64,000 bases of DNA from Tubiluchus corallicola (GCA_030141605.1 JAQGDQ010000349.1:5001-69000), one strand, 5' to 3'. Counted from the stretch's first letter, positions 22,697 to 34,553 are shown. Notes: generated by a model not told the origin, from the letters alone. Numbers and translations are program-made.

Positions 22697-25600
22697 CGTA
22701 CAGATTTTTATAACTAAATATAGTATATAACAATATATAACTATATATATATATATATAGTATATAGTTATATACTATATTTAGTTATAAAAATCTTAAT
22801 TCTTTGCAATATTGACATTTTAATTTTTCTACTGTAGTTTATTTTCTTGAGTAGCCATTTATTGCTTTGGGGCACTTTTTAAAGAAATGAAATTTTGCTG
22901 TTTTAGTCTCAAGAATGGTATTTCGTGAAATGGGCAGGCTGGAACAGATTCTATAACTCATGGGAGCCCAAGGAAAACCTCTTCTGTCCGTAAGTATACT
23001 GCTACTTGTTTAGTAGTTTTTGTCATCGGATTCAACTTAAAGTGATTAGAAGTTTGTCATTGATTTTGGTTCAATTTTCACTTAAAACCTTTGTTTTTTA
23101 ATTAAACTCAAATGACATCAATACCACACACAAACAACTGCAAATCACACAGTCTGCAATGGCACACACGTACAAAGTTACCACCAAAGGAAAAGGGTCA
23201 ACAGGTGAGACACCCTGAAAGATTCAGATTTCGGTCCCTATTCATTATCTCCAAACTCTACCAGCAAGGACACAGTAACATTGACTGCCCAGCCTTAGAT
23301 GTTAAACTGTGCTTCTCTAGCGCATTTGTTTCCCTCCTTTACAAGTATGATTTCTTATCGGCATACAAATCAAGTTTTAATTTTAACTACTTTTTTAGAA
23401 ACTTACAAATGCAGTTCGCGAAGTTGTAAGCAGCAAAATTTGCCACACGGTTAATGCCGCTTTCGTGAAATAGGTAGAAATGTTTCACAGAGTTTTAAAA
23501 AAGTTTCACAAGTAGTGTTTTTGGTGTAGAAACAAAATCACATAGATTTTAATATTTTTGCTGAAGCAAGATAAGAACGACGGAAACCCAACTTTGATTT
23601 CTAGTAACCAAAGTCAGTTGGCAAAGTTTGTGTAATGCTGATACTTTTTCGTGTAAGGAATAAACTTGAGTTGGATTTTCCAGACTGAGTCCTACATACA
23701 GTAAGCCTTTGCTTATATTTTTACTGATGTCTTTTGACTTTCTTTTTCCACTGTCAATTAATGACGAATTTCTTACTGTAAGTTTACTGTTTTTGTTGAG
23801 TGGGTGCTTTATAAAAATTCTATTACTAACTGGAATTAAAGCAGTTATGTTTGTCGTTCTGTTTGTCTGCCTGAAGTTAACATCGCTGTTTTTCATCCAC
23901 AAGTATAATTAAAAGTTGTATTTGCATTCATTTTGTCGGAATAAAAACAATGTCCGTCGGGAATTAGAAACTTCAGAGAAAATTCGTAGTTTGAATGAAA
24001 TTGGGTATTTTATTTGCGCTGTGTAGGCATGTACCAGAGAGAGTTAGAACACGAGATCTCCGTTAATTGCTAGTTCTTTTCTCTCTTAATTGCTCACTAA
24101 TAGTGCAATCAAGAAAGCTCATGCTTAAAATTTGAATTTTGTTACTTAAAAGGGTCTTGGTTTACTACTAAATTCTACTTTTAATGAATAAGCTATACAT
24201 ACTGTTAGTACAGTATGTAGAATGTAATTTGCCTGACTAAGTGTAAGTTATAAAACTCCCAAGGCATGACTTTAAATTTATTCAAATTAAGCATTTCTGG
24301 TGTTTGCTTTTTTCTGTAGACTGTATGCCCATCCATTTAAGACAGGGAAGACATGGCTTCATTTAACAATGTTTTGCTTAAAAAATGGGATGATTTTCTG
24401 CATATTACTCCTTTTTGTCGAATAGTAAAAAGTATACATTTTAACCCCTATAATAATGACAAAGTGTTTTTGATGATTAAATAATATGTTAAAAACTTAA
24501 TTAGTGGTGGCCAACTATTGATGACATCGCATTTGAAGATAATTTTCAACAGCACAAACATTCCATGCACATGCTCACGCATGAGCTCTTAAACATGTGC
24601 ATTACAACTCTGAACTGAGAGGTACAGCACCTGTTTTTTCATTCAACGCGTTTAGATGCAGGCGCTAGTGCCCCTCTAACTAGCAAACGGCAAAATGCAC
24701 ATAACAGACAAAACTAGCTGCACAAACGTGCAATTAGGTTTCTGTGATAAAAATTCATTCAGGTAAGTCATTCTTGAAAAAATAGTATGTTCTGTTTCAA
24801 TATTTTACAGGGTAAATTGTTTTGAGCTATAGCTTAAAATTGGGTCTGCTTTTCCTTTAACAGTGCCACATGCTCCAGGATTGCGCTACCTTAAAAAGAG
24901 GTCTTATTATTGCAGCTCTTGTAAAATGCAACAGTTTGGCATGTAGGTTCTATAGCACATGAATGATAATTATATATATTTTAAAGGGTCGCGTTGCAGG
25001 AGTTTCACAAGAAGCTTGAAAACAAAGAGATAAAGCAGCAAAAACACAGAAAACGAATTCTAGAACAGAAATTAGGTATGTTGCCTTAGTGTAAGTTTGT
25101 GAATTTTTTTGTACAATTTGATACACCAGAACTTCTAAGATAACCTGTGGTATATGTGTAAAAAAATTCTTAGCTACAGCTACAGTTTGTAAAAAGAACA
25201 CGAAACCTTAAAGTGTCAGCCATTCACTTACTAACCGGGTTTGGTGCTGTTTAAATTTCATTGCCAATCACGAAGGACAACTGCAGATTTTTTTCACACC
25301 AGCAGATTTTACACCAATATATTATTGATGTAATGTTGTTGGAACATAAACGAAGTATCCTACTGCTGCTAGCATTTGTAATTGTATTGTATATTTGTTT
25401 CAGCTTTGACAGAGCAACAGATTGGCTTATTTATACACATTTTTGCAACATTTAACTATTGTGATTAAAGCGTGAAAATTAACATGAAAACATAAAACAT
25501 ATAAACTATAACAAAAGAAATTTCCAAACAGTCAGTACAGATTTAAGACAGGTTTAATTTTGTAGGCAAAACCGCCTTAAAATATGTTGGTATCTAATGT

Positions 25601-28600
25601 ACATTAAATATTACTATGGTAAACATTGCTTTATATTCTGAATTCATGTTTAAGATTTTACAATTAACAAATCTCCTCGCTTACTGTCAGTACATTCGAT
25701 GCTGTGACCATTTCTACATCTACAAAACATTTGCATTTCTATGTAAAATTGCATGTTAATTTGGCATCTTCATCATTAAAATTTTTAAAATATTCATTTA
25801 ATCAAAAGCACTATCAGCAAGTTGAGTCGAAATTTGACACTGATTTTATTACATCTCTCTACAATGATGGTAGGATTTTTAGTTTATAAGTGTTTCTGTT
25901 ATATGAAAGTGGCTATTAAAGGAATGGTATAAGATAGTTTAGCATTTGTACTTGTAATGGCTGTGCTACAGATGTGATCTCCACTTGGTTTTTATTGGCT
26001 GTACGAACTAATTCTTGATCCTTGTTTTGCTTACCATGTCTATGCCAAGCAGTCATAAACACTGGCAGACAAATTCTGTTTCTTAATGAATGCTGTCTGG
26101 ATTGTCTGCAGGCTTTGCTTTCCTCAACAAAAAACATTTATATTGTTTGATTGTGGCACATTTAATAGTGCTTCATTTTTGATTACATTAAGGTATTAAA
26201 TTCAAAAAGATGAAGCCAAATAACCAGATATCTAGCAAAGACTACGCAGAGAAGAAAGCAGTAGCTAAACAAGCTCTCAAGGAATGGGAGACTTCGATTA
26301 ACAAACTCATTGAAGCCTGCCCTAATGGTGGCCAGAAGATCATCGTAGAGAACGACGTGGACCTTGAAGGTCCGCCGCAAGACTTTGTCTACATCACCGA
26401 CTACAAAGCAGCGAATGGCATTCACATACCATCCGACCCGCCGATCGGTTGCGAGTGCGCGGATTGTTTCGAGAATCGGCACGAGTGCTGCCCGCACCAG
26501 TCGGGCTGCAAGTTCGCGTACACGGTCCGCGGACGGATGCGGCTTCCTCGTGGTTATCCAATCTACGAGTGCAATAAACGATGCCATTGTGGGCCGGATT
26601 GTGCGAACCGAGTCGTACAGAAGGGTCCACCATTCAAGATGTCGATTTTTCGGACGGACGATTGCAGGGGGTGGGGTGTGAAGACATTGCAAAGGATACT
26701 TAAAGGCTCGTTTGTGATGGAATACGTTGGTGAGGTAATAATTGTTTATTTCTTATAAAACAGGCAACATTCCTGTTTATTAATTAGATTCTCTGAGTTT
26801 TGTAGGTGATTATATTAAGAAAAACAATACCGAACCTTGAATAAAAGATTTCTGTAGAACTTTGTCTACATTTCCACTTGCCAAATCTTTATGCTTCTTA
26901 CTGAGATTTACACTTTTAAAACCGTGAGTTTTTGCCATTATATACCTGTGTCTTTAGCTCAATTATTAGAAAAGTTGACTTCTGCGTACCCAATCCAAGG
27001 CACCCGATCTTTGTAAATTCTTAGTTATTAATTAAAATATGCACATAATATACCTGGTTTCCAGTCTACCTTTTTTGCTCATATATTTATAGTAGAATAA
27101 AATTTGTTAATGAGGATTTGTTGTAACACAGAAGATTGATGTTTTATTATTTAGGACGAAGGAACAGTTACATGTTAATTATCACTTCAAATAAGTCTAA
27201 ATTTATCGAATAATCATAAAAAATTACATTATAGAAAATAAAAGGGTTTGTTACTTCCCTTTCTTGGTGAGAAAAACATGTAGACAGAGTTTCAAATTCT
27301 TAGTAGCAAGAAGGATGTTGGTTTATTAAATATCTCATACAACAAATTTTTATTACAGCATCACAATGTATCCACTACATGCAATCACCTTCATATCGTA
27401 AAAAACATTTAGAAAATTATGAACAAATCAAATCATTATGACATTATAACTTTAAGCAATAATTATAAGATATAAACATAAACTATAATTAATAATTTAA
27501 GAAATGAAGTAATGTACTATGACGACAACATGTTCTATAAATTGAAACCCTTGCTTCAAACCAAAATCAAGGTTTTGCATCTCAGAACATATTGTCATAG
27601 AAGGTTTTGTCCACTTCTTTTGTTTGTTTTATGATTATAGTTTCTATAGTTAGTCTCAGATTCATTGCCTCAGTTTTGTCGTAATGTTTTTGATTGGTTC
27701 GTAATTTTTTAAATTCTTTTATTATCCAAAGATGACTGCTAGTAAGCAATTGAAACACGATTTCTTAATAACAAATAATAAAATTTGTTGATATTGCTTA
27801 TTGATAACTAACCAAAATAATTAACTACTTTTTCAGAAGCACTAAGCACTGAACTGAGCAATGATTCAAAAGTACAAAAACATAATTTTAACATAAATAT
27901 ATTGTTGTGGCGCTTTGAACTTAAGTGAGCAAAGCTGTCTGCAGTAAGTGCTCTAAAATTAAAATTAGAGAACAAGATATCTGAATATATCAGATTTTGT
28001 TCCACATTTTAATTAGCCTTAAGATAATTGTACTTGATATGTGAACAAAAAAGAGGACACAAAATCAGTGATAATACACTTTTTTAAATCAATGTTGCAG
28101 ATGTGTTTGGCCGTTAGACTTCATTTTATTAAATTCTGTTAAAAAACTGCTGCAACATTTTGTAAAAATGATCGTTTAAGATCTGGTGATTGCTATGACC
28201 AGGAAAAAATTTGCTAACAGGAACACCTACTACGTTTTCTGTAAATATTCAGCTTTGATGGCAGAGGTGTCATAGCCAGGTGTAGATGTGTGCTCCTCAA
28301 AGGGTGCAATGGACACATCATTATTGCAAAATTGCTGAAAGGTGATTTTCCTGAATGCTGTTGTTCTAGTTACTGACAAAGTTCTGCACTGCTTAACTTT
28401 AGCAACTATGCAGTTTTTTAAATCTTATGTGGAACACACTATTTCACTATTTTAATAAAATAAGCAGACAAGTGACAATTTTAGTTCTAGTTACACACCT
28501 TTTTGTGTCAATTTTTTTAAAATTAAGTGTGCACTCCACTGTTAACAGTTAACAATACTTCTATTTTAGGTTTTTTGCTTTACTGGTTTTTGGTGTTTTC

Positions 28601-31550
28601 CTTCTCCAGGTAATCACTCACGAGGAAGCAGAACACCGCGGTCTCGTTTACGACTCCGAAGGTATCACCTACCTTTTCGACCTCGATTTTAACGTCGACG
28701 ATTGTCCGTACACGGTCGATGCCGGCGTTTATGGGAATGTAGCTCATTTTATGAATCATTCGGTGAGTTAGAATTTTGTTCTGTCAATACCTGCAACTAA
28801 CCACTGTAACTATTGTAAAACGAGATGAACATACACTTTTGTAGGGCGAGATTTGTGCGGCTAGGCTTGTATGCTGTTAGTATGCGTCTTCCTAAGAAGT
28901 AAAACTTCGTGCATCGTGCAAACAAAAGGATGAGGTGGACAATGGTCTAGCTGAAAAAAAATGTCCATCTTGTAACATCTTCTCCAACCATTCTTGCTGT
29001 ATTATTATCATCCAAGATATCTTGTGTGCCGTTGTCATAGACCTGTTTCTCAACCGTAACTTTTGCAATACTCTAATGTCTGTAGATTGGTTGGAAAGCT
29101 TTTACTTTTGAGGATAACAAACGTTGCGAAAATTTAACAGATATGCTTCAGTAGTTACATACGCCAGCATTTACTACAAATTGTTGTTTAATGGCATCGC
29201 TTTTAGCAAATGACGCTTCTTTTTGCCGGTACTGTAGTTGCATTAACTTTTAGGTGAGACGTTATTTCATACAAATCTCTACTGTACTAAGTTAGTTTCC
29301 ATATTAAGTAAATTGCACCATTTGAATATATAAAACTAAATACTTTATTATAAGTCCTAGCAAATTTACTCAGAAAGTTTTCATATCAAATTAAATAATA
29401 TGTGAATTAAATATACTTATGAGTTCTGTTTTTAATACTATTTTTGGTCTGTGGAATTGTGCATAACTGAAGTATCAGTAAGATTGGTTAGCTTAGTTAT
29501 TTTGATTACCTATAATCTGTGTTTTAAGTTTTAACAATTTTTTGAAGCTGAGCTATTTCTGAATATGGATTTTATAAAAGATTTAAAATAATTAGCTTTA
29601 GTGATTACACTAAATAGTTACATTAAATTATTATAAGCGAGTTTATTAGTAGGAAAAAGCTATATTGATATAAAAGTGAAGAAGAGGTAAAAATTCATTT
29701 ATTTACTTTGTTTGTTTATTCACCCGAATTGAATCTAACCGTGTTTGATCTATATCTGTATATACAGAGATTCTCAATACAGGGATATGTAAAGCTTTTT
29801 TGCGGGTCAGGTTGCTTTATTATGCAGAGGCACATTTTTTGTTTTTTCCTTATTTCTAAATTAATGGAAGCAGTTGCAGCAATTTTTTGATGCCACAGCA
29901 GGAAGCGCAGACAGAGAAACGAAACCATAAATATGTGCAGAAAGATTACAAAGTATATGTGTCTGGACTCTGGGTCGTGGAGTGTGGAAACTCCAGTGAT
30001 TTTTTGTCAGTGGAAGTGACAGAAAAAATTCTTCATATAAAAATTGTTTGTTGTTGCTTTTACCAAATGTTGATTTTTGTGTAATTCATATCCACTGAGT
30101 TAGTTCACTTCTGTTTACTATTTAGTTCTTACTGTCACTTTTTCAGTGCGATCCTAATTTGGTCGTTTACTCAGTTTGGATTGATAATTTGGATCCCCGT
30201 TTGCCAAGGCTTGCTTTCTTTGCGACCAGGGACATCCGGCGAGGCGAGGAACTGACCTTTGATTACATGATGACTGGAGCAACGGGTGAGTGTCCGCTGA
30301 TGATGAGCCGATGTAATCTCCATGGTAGAGAAAGAGCAGGAGAAGATGTGGAGGCGAGAGAGCTGTGGAAGGCAGAGTAGAATGCAATTTCTAGGACATG
30401 GAGCTCTTTTGCACATTCATCCCAGTGTTATGCCCATAATGGAACATTTCTGTTTTCCAGTTACTACATAGAATAACATTTTCTTAACTACATTAAACTA
30501 TACTAAAAGCTATTTTTTAAACATTCAGGTTTTGCACTTACTTTTACAGTTTGGTTGCAGTTTTTGTTGTCGCGCTGTAATAGATTTAGTTTGACCTTGC
30601 CTATGCAGATTTGAATTGCAAATATTTTATTCCTGAAGAGTGCACCGTAGTATTTTTATACCTTGCTAAATGTCTGCTATATGAGTTTGGTAAGCTCTTA
30701 AGTACTAACCACTGCTTACAGGTTTTCAAATCTGGAAAATGGACGTGCCATCTGTAGTGGAGTATTTTTGACTAGTAAAAAATGTGGAATATTTATGCGA
30801 ATATTTGCATGTAATTGTTATCTGCTGAGGATAATCTTTTGTCTTTTGTGAACGTAGTCTGTAAAAAATTTCCTTATTTCTGTTGTTTTAGAAATGGAGC
30901 AATCTGGAACTGTGTCGGACAGATCATCAATGTTAAGTGAGTCAGCACCTGCCGAGTCTCGGTCTTGTACAAAAAGTTCAACATATGTTCCGTCTGTCTC
31001 AGCGAATTCTGTTGAGGACAGTTCGCCAAGCTTAGCATCTGACGCTCCTTGTTCTGCTGGACTCACTCCAACGGAAGGAGCATCGCAGTGTGGCAGGGAA
31101 ACACCGAGCAAATTGAATCTGAATATGGCTCAAGTTGGCAAAAAAGAGAAGAAACAGTGCTCTATAATAGACTGGCTGAATAACCCTGTTGGGAAACTTG
31201 TCAGTGAAGACGGTAAAAGGCAGGATGCAACAAATTCTGTGCAAGAGAAGTATTTGTCGCCATTAAAGGCAACTAAGAATGGGAAACTGTTTGTGGAGAT
31301 GACGACAGAGGGTGTTCTATCGGCTTTACAGACATTGTCGGCATCGCTGTTGACATCTCCGCTGAAGTTTGGCTCACAAATGTCGAATGATGTGAAATCA
31401 TCGGTTGTAGCACCGAATGATCCTAAGAACGACCTTCATGCATTTGACATAGTTTCATCGCCTAGAATGCGTAAACGTATTCCGTATGCTAATCGCGAAC
31501 GCATCGCTTGCTTGTGCAAGTCTGCCAACTGCAGAAAGTTCTTGTACTGA
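19441..31550 (+). CDS. SUV39H1: SUV39H-type histone H3K9 methyltransferase, complete coding region plus candidate 5' leader exon
   Basis: The coding exons join 21057-21174, 21369-21430, 22907-22989, 24987-25075, 26193-26734, 28610-28762, 30147-30285 and 30892-31550. All phases agree and give 614 residues. Domain order: short N-terminus (1-47); chromodomain (about 48-90, aromatic cage candidates Tyr48, Trp69, Trp72 in VKWAGW); basic linker (91-165); pre-SET with the CxCxxC...CC...CxxxCxCxxxC zinc cluster (about 200-245); SET (about 245-392) with GWGV, EYVGE, NHSCDPN and ELTFDY; post-[11 protein letters not shown] at 602-609. This is the SUV39H1/Su(var)3-9 family, which trimethylates H3 Lys9 in heterochromatin and reads H3K9me through the chromodomain. 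The usual length is about 412. The surplus is a serine-rich insertion of about 200 residues between SET and post-SET in the last exon. No eIF2-gamma fusion is present, unlike in insects. Start ATG 21057 is chosen because the N-terminal [15 protein letters not shown] aligns with vertebrate SUV39H. Confidence 0.93.
20101..20271. repeat. Degenerate hAT-like fragment (TTCGG-rich, ends GGTGCACTCCTAG)
   Basis: Repeated TTCGG words and a terminal GGTGCACTCCTAG recall the TTCGGT-rich non-autonomous hAT elements of many animals. The opposite end (CTAGGAGTGCACC) was not found, so the element is broken. Confidence 0.35.
21057..21174 (+). CDS. SUV39H1: SUV39H coding exon 1
   Basis: The exon itself starts at 21044 after TTTTAG; the coding part runs from ATG 21057 to GTAACT (21175), phase 1. 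It encodes [20 protein letters not shown] and the lead-in to the chromodomain. In frame before the ATG are Trp-His-Ile-Val codons, so an N-terminal extension from an upstream exon in phase 2 cannot be excluded. Confidence 0.8.
21369..21430 (+). CDS. SUV39H1: SUV39H coding exon 2 (chromodomain, first half)
   Basis: Acceptor CTTTCTAG, donor GTATGA, phases 1 to 0. Codes [29 protein letters not shown] aligns with the FEVEYLCDY strand of SUV39H1 and supplies the first cage aromatic. Confidence 0.9.
21994..22532 (-). mobile_element. TTAA-flanked MITE, family A, copy 1 (reverse orientation)
   Basis: TTAA at both ends (21994, 22529) with short inverted ends TTAAAGAAAAAC / GTTTTCTTTTAA. It is related along its length, in reverse, to 24378-24860 and 53651-54270; for example TTAATTAAGGTTTTAG matches the complement of a 53.76-kb segment. 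TTAA sites fit piggyBac-type transposition. It lies in SUV39H intron 2. Confidence 0.7.
22647..22694. repeat. (AT)n microsatellite
   Basis: Pure alternating AT in SUV39H intron 2, next to a hairpin-forming inverted repeat (22702-22796). Confidence 0.95.
22702..22796. repeat. Perfect 28-bp inverted repeat with AT-rich loop
   Basis: Left arm 22702-22729 (begins AGATTTTTATAACTAAATAT) and right arm 22769-22796 are exact complements. The 39-bp loop is made of TATA repeats. The structure could extrude as a cruciform. Confidence 0.9.
22907..22989 (+). CDS. SUV39H1: SUV39H coding exon 3 (chromodomain, second half)
   Basis: Acceptor TGTTTTAG, donor GTAAGT, phases 0 to 2. Codes [20 protein letters not shown] and PKENLFCP. 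The VKWxGW and WEP motifs are diagnostic of a chromodomain; Trp69 and Trp72 sit at the aromatic-cage positions. Confidence 0.95.
24378..24860 (+). mobile_element. TTAA-flanked MITE, family A, copy 2
   Basis: In SUV39H intron 3. It begins TTAAAAAATGGGATGATTTT and ends CTTTTCCTTTAA. The shared internal block GATGCAGGCGCTAGTGCCC matches GATGCAGGCGCTACTGCCC at 54.07 kb. No coding capacity. Confidence 0.75.
24987..25075 (+). CDS. SUV39H1: SUV39H coding exon 4 (basic helix after chromodomain)
   Basis: Acceptor TTTTAAAG, donor GTATGT, phases 2 to 1. Codes [20 protein letters not shown] and RKRILEQKL. This aligns with the ILKQFHKDLERELLRRH segment of SUV39H1 and is strongly basic. Confidence 0.9.
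26193..26734 (+). CDS. SUV39H1: SUV39H coding exon 5 (linker, pre-SET, start of SET)
   Basis: Acceptor CATTAAG, donor GTAATA, phases 1 to 0. Contains [20 protein letters not shown], the pre-SET zinc cluster CECADC...CC...C...[13 protein letters not shown], and the SET opening [14 protein letters not shown]...SFVMEYVGE. The second half is markedly CpG-rich, unlike the AT-rich chromodomain exons. The long antisense frame (26692-26183) is a by-product of this composition. Confidence 0.97.
26735..28609. other. SUV39H intron 5
   Basis: 1.9 kb, AT-rich, with no recognisable element or coding frame. Confidence 0.8.
28610..28762 (+). CDS. SUV39H1: SUV39H coding exon 6 (SET core)
   Basis: Acceptor CTTCTCCAG, donor GTGAGT, phase 0 both sides. 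Codes [44 protein letters not shown]. The intron cuts the catalytic NHSC motif between Ser and Cys. Confidence 0.97.
28763..30146. other. SUV39H intron 6
   Basis: 1.4 kb, AT-rich. The two short open frames at 29.7-30.1 kb are not conserved in any way I can see. Confidence 0.8.
30147..30285 (+). CDS. SUV39H1: SUV39H coding exon 7 (SET, cofactor and active-site end)
   Basis: Acceptor TTTTTCAG, donor GTGAGT, phases 0 to 1. Codes [20 protein letters not shown] ... [19 protein letters not shown]. It completes NHSCDPN and supplies the ELTFDY catalytic tyrosine segment. Confidence 0.97.
30892..31550 (+). CDS. SUV39H1: SUV39H coding exon 8 (serine-rich insertion and post-SET)
   Basis: Acceptor TGTTTTAG, phase 1, stop TGA 31548-31550. 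Residues 397 to about 595 are Ser/Lys-rich, probably disordered and not found in vertebrate SUV39H. They include three SP sites followed by basic residues ([23 protein letters not shown]) and [10 protein letters not shown] (residues 482-491), which resembles a PCNA-interacting QxxIxxWL box. The end [16 protein letters not shown] is a normal post-SET (Cys602, 604, 609), proving that the reading frame is retained through the insertion. Confidence 0.93.
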
Positions 31551-32211
31551 GTCAACCGATGCCGAAATTTTTGCAATCGTTATCATTTTTATTTAATCGT
31601 GTTTGCGATGGCTTTTTGTTAACTGCTCTTCTTCGAAGATCAATGTATAGCCTAACCCGAAGTTGATGAAATCATGGGGAAATCGTTGTTTCTTAAATTG
31701 TCTTGTGTTTGCAGTGGTTTGCGGTAGTTTTGCTTTGAGAATCTTGTTACCAGATTGATTAGTTGCTGTCAAAGTAGTTATAATTAATTATGTTAATTAG
31801 CCGATTTTTTGACAATAGCTTTTTTAGAGCAAGATATTTTACCACTTCAACGAAGCCTTCATTTCACTTGCCGAGTTTTAAGTGCCTCTTACTGTACTAG
31901 CGAATATCTCTGTCAAAAGTATCCTTCTGAATGAGTGATATTTACGCCTATCTTTCTTGTTAATTGTAATATGTTTATTTACGCGAAGCTTTTACTTGCA
32001 GTATTGCAGATACTAAATCAATTTTGATCACAGAATCGTTTTAAGCTTTTTAAGTTATTATTTTTTAAATTCGTAATTCATATTCGTTTTTGTCTCCTTG
32101 TTACTGCCCCATTTAAATAATCCGGCTGTTCTTGTGCCTTCTCTTTTTAAAAGCTTCGTTAAAGAAACTCCTGTCATTGGGTGTTGGATTTCTCTTGAAA
32201 TTCTGCTGGAT

Positions 32212-32279
32212 TATTGGGACCACTAAGGCTCTTTAGAATTTAGTGTATTGGGACCACTAAGGCTCTTTAGAATTTTATA
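32212..32279. repeat. 34-bp tandem direct duplication
   Basis: TATTGGGACCACTAAGGCTC plus the following CTTTAGAATTT occurs twice with period 34 (starts 32212 and 32246), separated by AGTG. Likely replication slippage in the SUV39H 3' UTR or just beyond. Confidence 0.9.
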
Positions 32280-34513
32280 CTTTTTGACCTCAGTTTTTTG
32301 TATTGTGTCATATGGTGTCTATGCCATTTAATGCTTTAATGTTACAGCAGCATGAAATTCAAGCCTCAAAAAGCACATGATAAAGCATCTAGGAAATAAG
32401 GAATATCTGCCTTATGTGTTGTGTAAGTATTTGCTTTTAATTCATGCCAAAAACTGACCAAATGTATCTAATCTTGCTAAATATTTGCTTGGAAATTGCG
32501 CACAAATCTTTAGCCATTGTGCAGTTGATTTTTTTTGTGTAATATCAATTGTGTGGTTATGTATATTGTATTGTTTCTGTTATACATGTATTATGATGTG
32601 TGACATGGTTATGCTTCAGCAATGCTTACTTTAGCATACTACAGCATTTGTTTTCTATTATTTAATACTAGCTTATATCTTTTTCATATTTTTTTGAAGA
32701 TTCAGGGGCTTTGATTTGTTGTTTTTGCTTTTTGCCTATGACAGCTTTGCAGAAATGGTCAAATTTTTGATAGTGATAGTTGCACTTTTGAGGACGTTTG
32801 AACAACTAGGACTGGAGCATGATTGCTTTCCAGTTCTGCATTTAAAATGCAGATGTGTAGGGAACATAGCGCAGGAAATACACCCTTCTTTTTTTATATG
32901 CTTGTTGCTGGGGTTTTGAGAGGCGATATAGGAATAATTTTAATGATTCAGTTGACACTCGCTGCTTTTAAACAACCGTTGGTTATACACGTCATGCTTG
33001 TTGAATTGCCGTATAGGCTTAAAATACCTGTGGTTTTTTAACCATGTTTTACATTTTGAAAGCTTTGCTTACTTCTATTTAAGGATTTTGCTTAGTTTTT
33101 CGTTGAGTTCTCGAGTTCGTAGTTCCTGGAACGTACATAATTTTGTTTACGCTAGAAACTTCAGAAGTTTGAGTAGCATTTAGAATAGACTTGCTTGTTC
33201 CGTTTCAGGATTAGTGCGGTTTAAAATATTTTGTTTTTCTTTTGTATTTTATTTTTGATGGAGTATGTGAAATCCTACAGTGTTTATCTATTTCTTTTTT
33301 TACAGTTCTATGAGAACATTTTTGGCAATGAACGTCATTTTGAACGTTGCTGTAATATTTGTTAACAATAGAAAGAGTCCGTTGAATGGAAAACTGGGCA
33401 CATGTTTACTTTTGGTGTTCAGTATATTGTGATCTGGCATTTATAAATTTAATTTGCACATTTCAGCACTCTGCTAGCCAGTACTTTTAATGTGCATGTT
33501 TGCGGCGGGACTGGAATGTAGTTTATTATCAAGAACAGTCCTTTGAAAGAGCTAAAATAGATGCTTAAAGGACAAATACAGCGTAGTTTGTGAAATTTCA
33601 GTTTTGCACAAAAACAGAATGAAAATGCTCTAACTAAGATTTTCTGATACTTTTAACTTTTTCTTGGTGCTTTTATGAGAGAAAATCGGGTGTGGAGATA
33701 TCATTTTCAAAGGAAGTCTGAAATTTTATTTCACCAGTTTTGTTCGTTAGATGACGCCAGGAAAATATCAGTTCTTAGTTACGGCAGCGTTTGCGTTTGA
33801 TTATAACGTGTTACATTTCACTGTGTAGCATTGTTTACAAATTGAGCGTCACAGAAACGACGCGGTATCCAAGAAGGTCGTTGATTGCGCATTTGTTTAG
33901 CCTACGATTTTCTGAAACTTTACGAGCAAAATGTTTTGGGGGGGGGAAAATGCAGCTTCGAGGCTCGATTTCATTACGAAGGAAGCCATAAAATTTAATG
34001 CAATTAGCGTCAAATTTTAAGTAACCCTTAACTATTTACAGAAAACTTGTTTTTACTTTAGATTTGACCTTAATAATCAGCTTGGATGCACATATACTTT
34101 GAGTGTCACGCATTCAGTTATTACCTGGGCAAAACATTGCTTAACTTTGGTCATTATCGCACACAATGCCAATTCAATATACCTTTCCTCCTAAAACTTC
34201 AAAAGGAGACCCAAAGAGAAAAACGTTTATATAGTATGCGATAAAATGCAGTTGTTTTGCTTATTGTTAAATTTCTTTAGCATGATAGTATATTTCTCTA
34301 CTAGGAGTAGAGTACATGAATTCCAGTTTATAAAACCAGATTTTCAGTGATTCTTTAGAACAACTGGAGACAATTTCTTTTTCACATTATGAGAAAAAAT
34401 TGGATTTGTGTGAAAAACATGTAATCATTGCCAAAGACAAAGATACAGCATTTAAATAAAAGTGTTCTAGTGGTCATCAATGGAGCGTGATGTGGCCAGC
34501 AATAGATATATAT

Positions 34514-34553
34514 ACTGTGTTGTAAATTAACTCAAAATAAAAAAGTTTATATT
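34514..34553 (+). repeat. LINE 3'-tail-like fragment
   Basis: TGTTGTAAATTAACTCAAAA plus the following AATAAAAAAGTTTATAT closely matches 59823-59860 at the end of the decayed LINE. This is probably a dead-on-arrival tail copy, or a shared terminal element. Confidence 0.5.

Noticed and set aside
26183-26692. 169-codon open frame on the minus strand
   Set aside because: It is the antisense of SUV39H exon 5, whose CpG-rich codons keep other frames open. The sense frame carries the pre-SET/SET motifs and correct splice phases.
33570-34020. Another TTAA-ended MITE starting TTAAAGGACAAATAC
   Set aside because: No matching inverted end or homology to the family A copies could be found.
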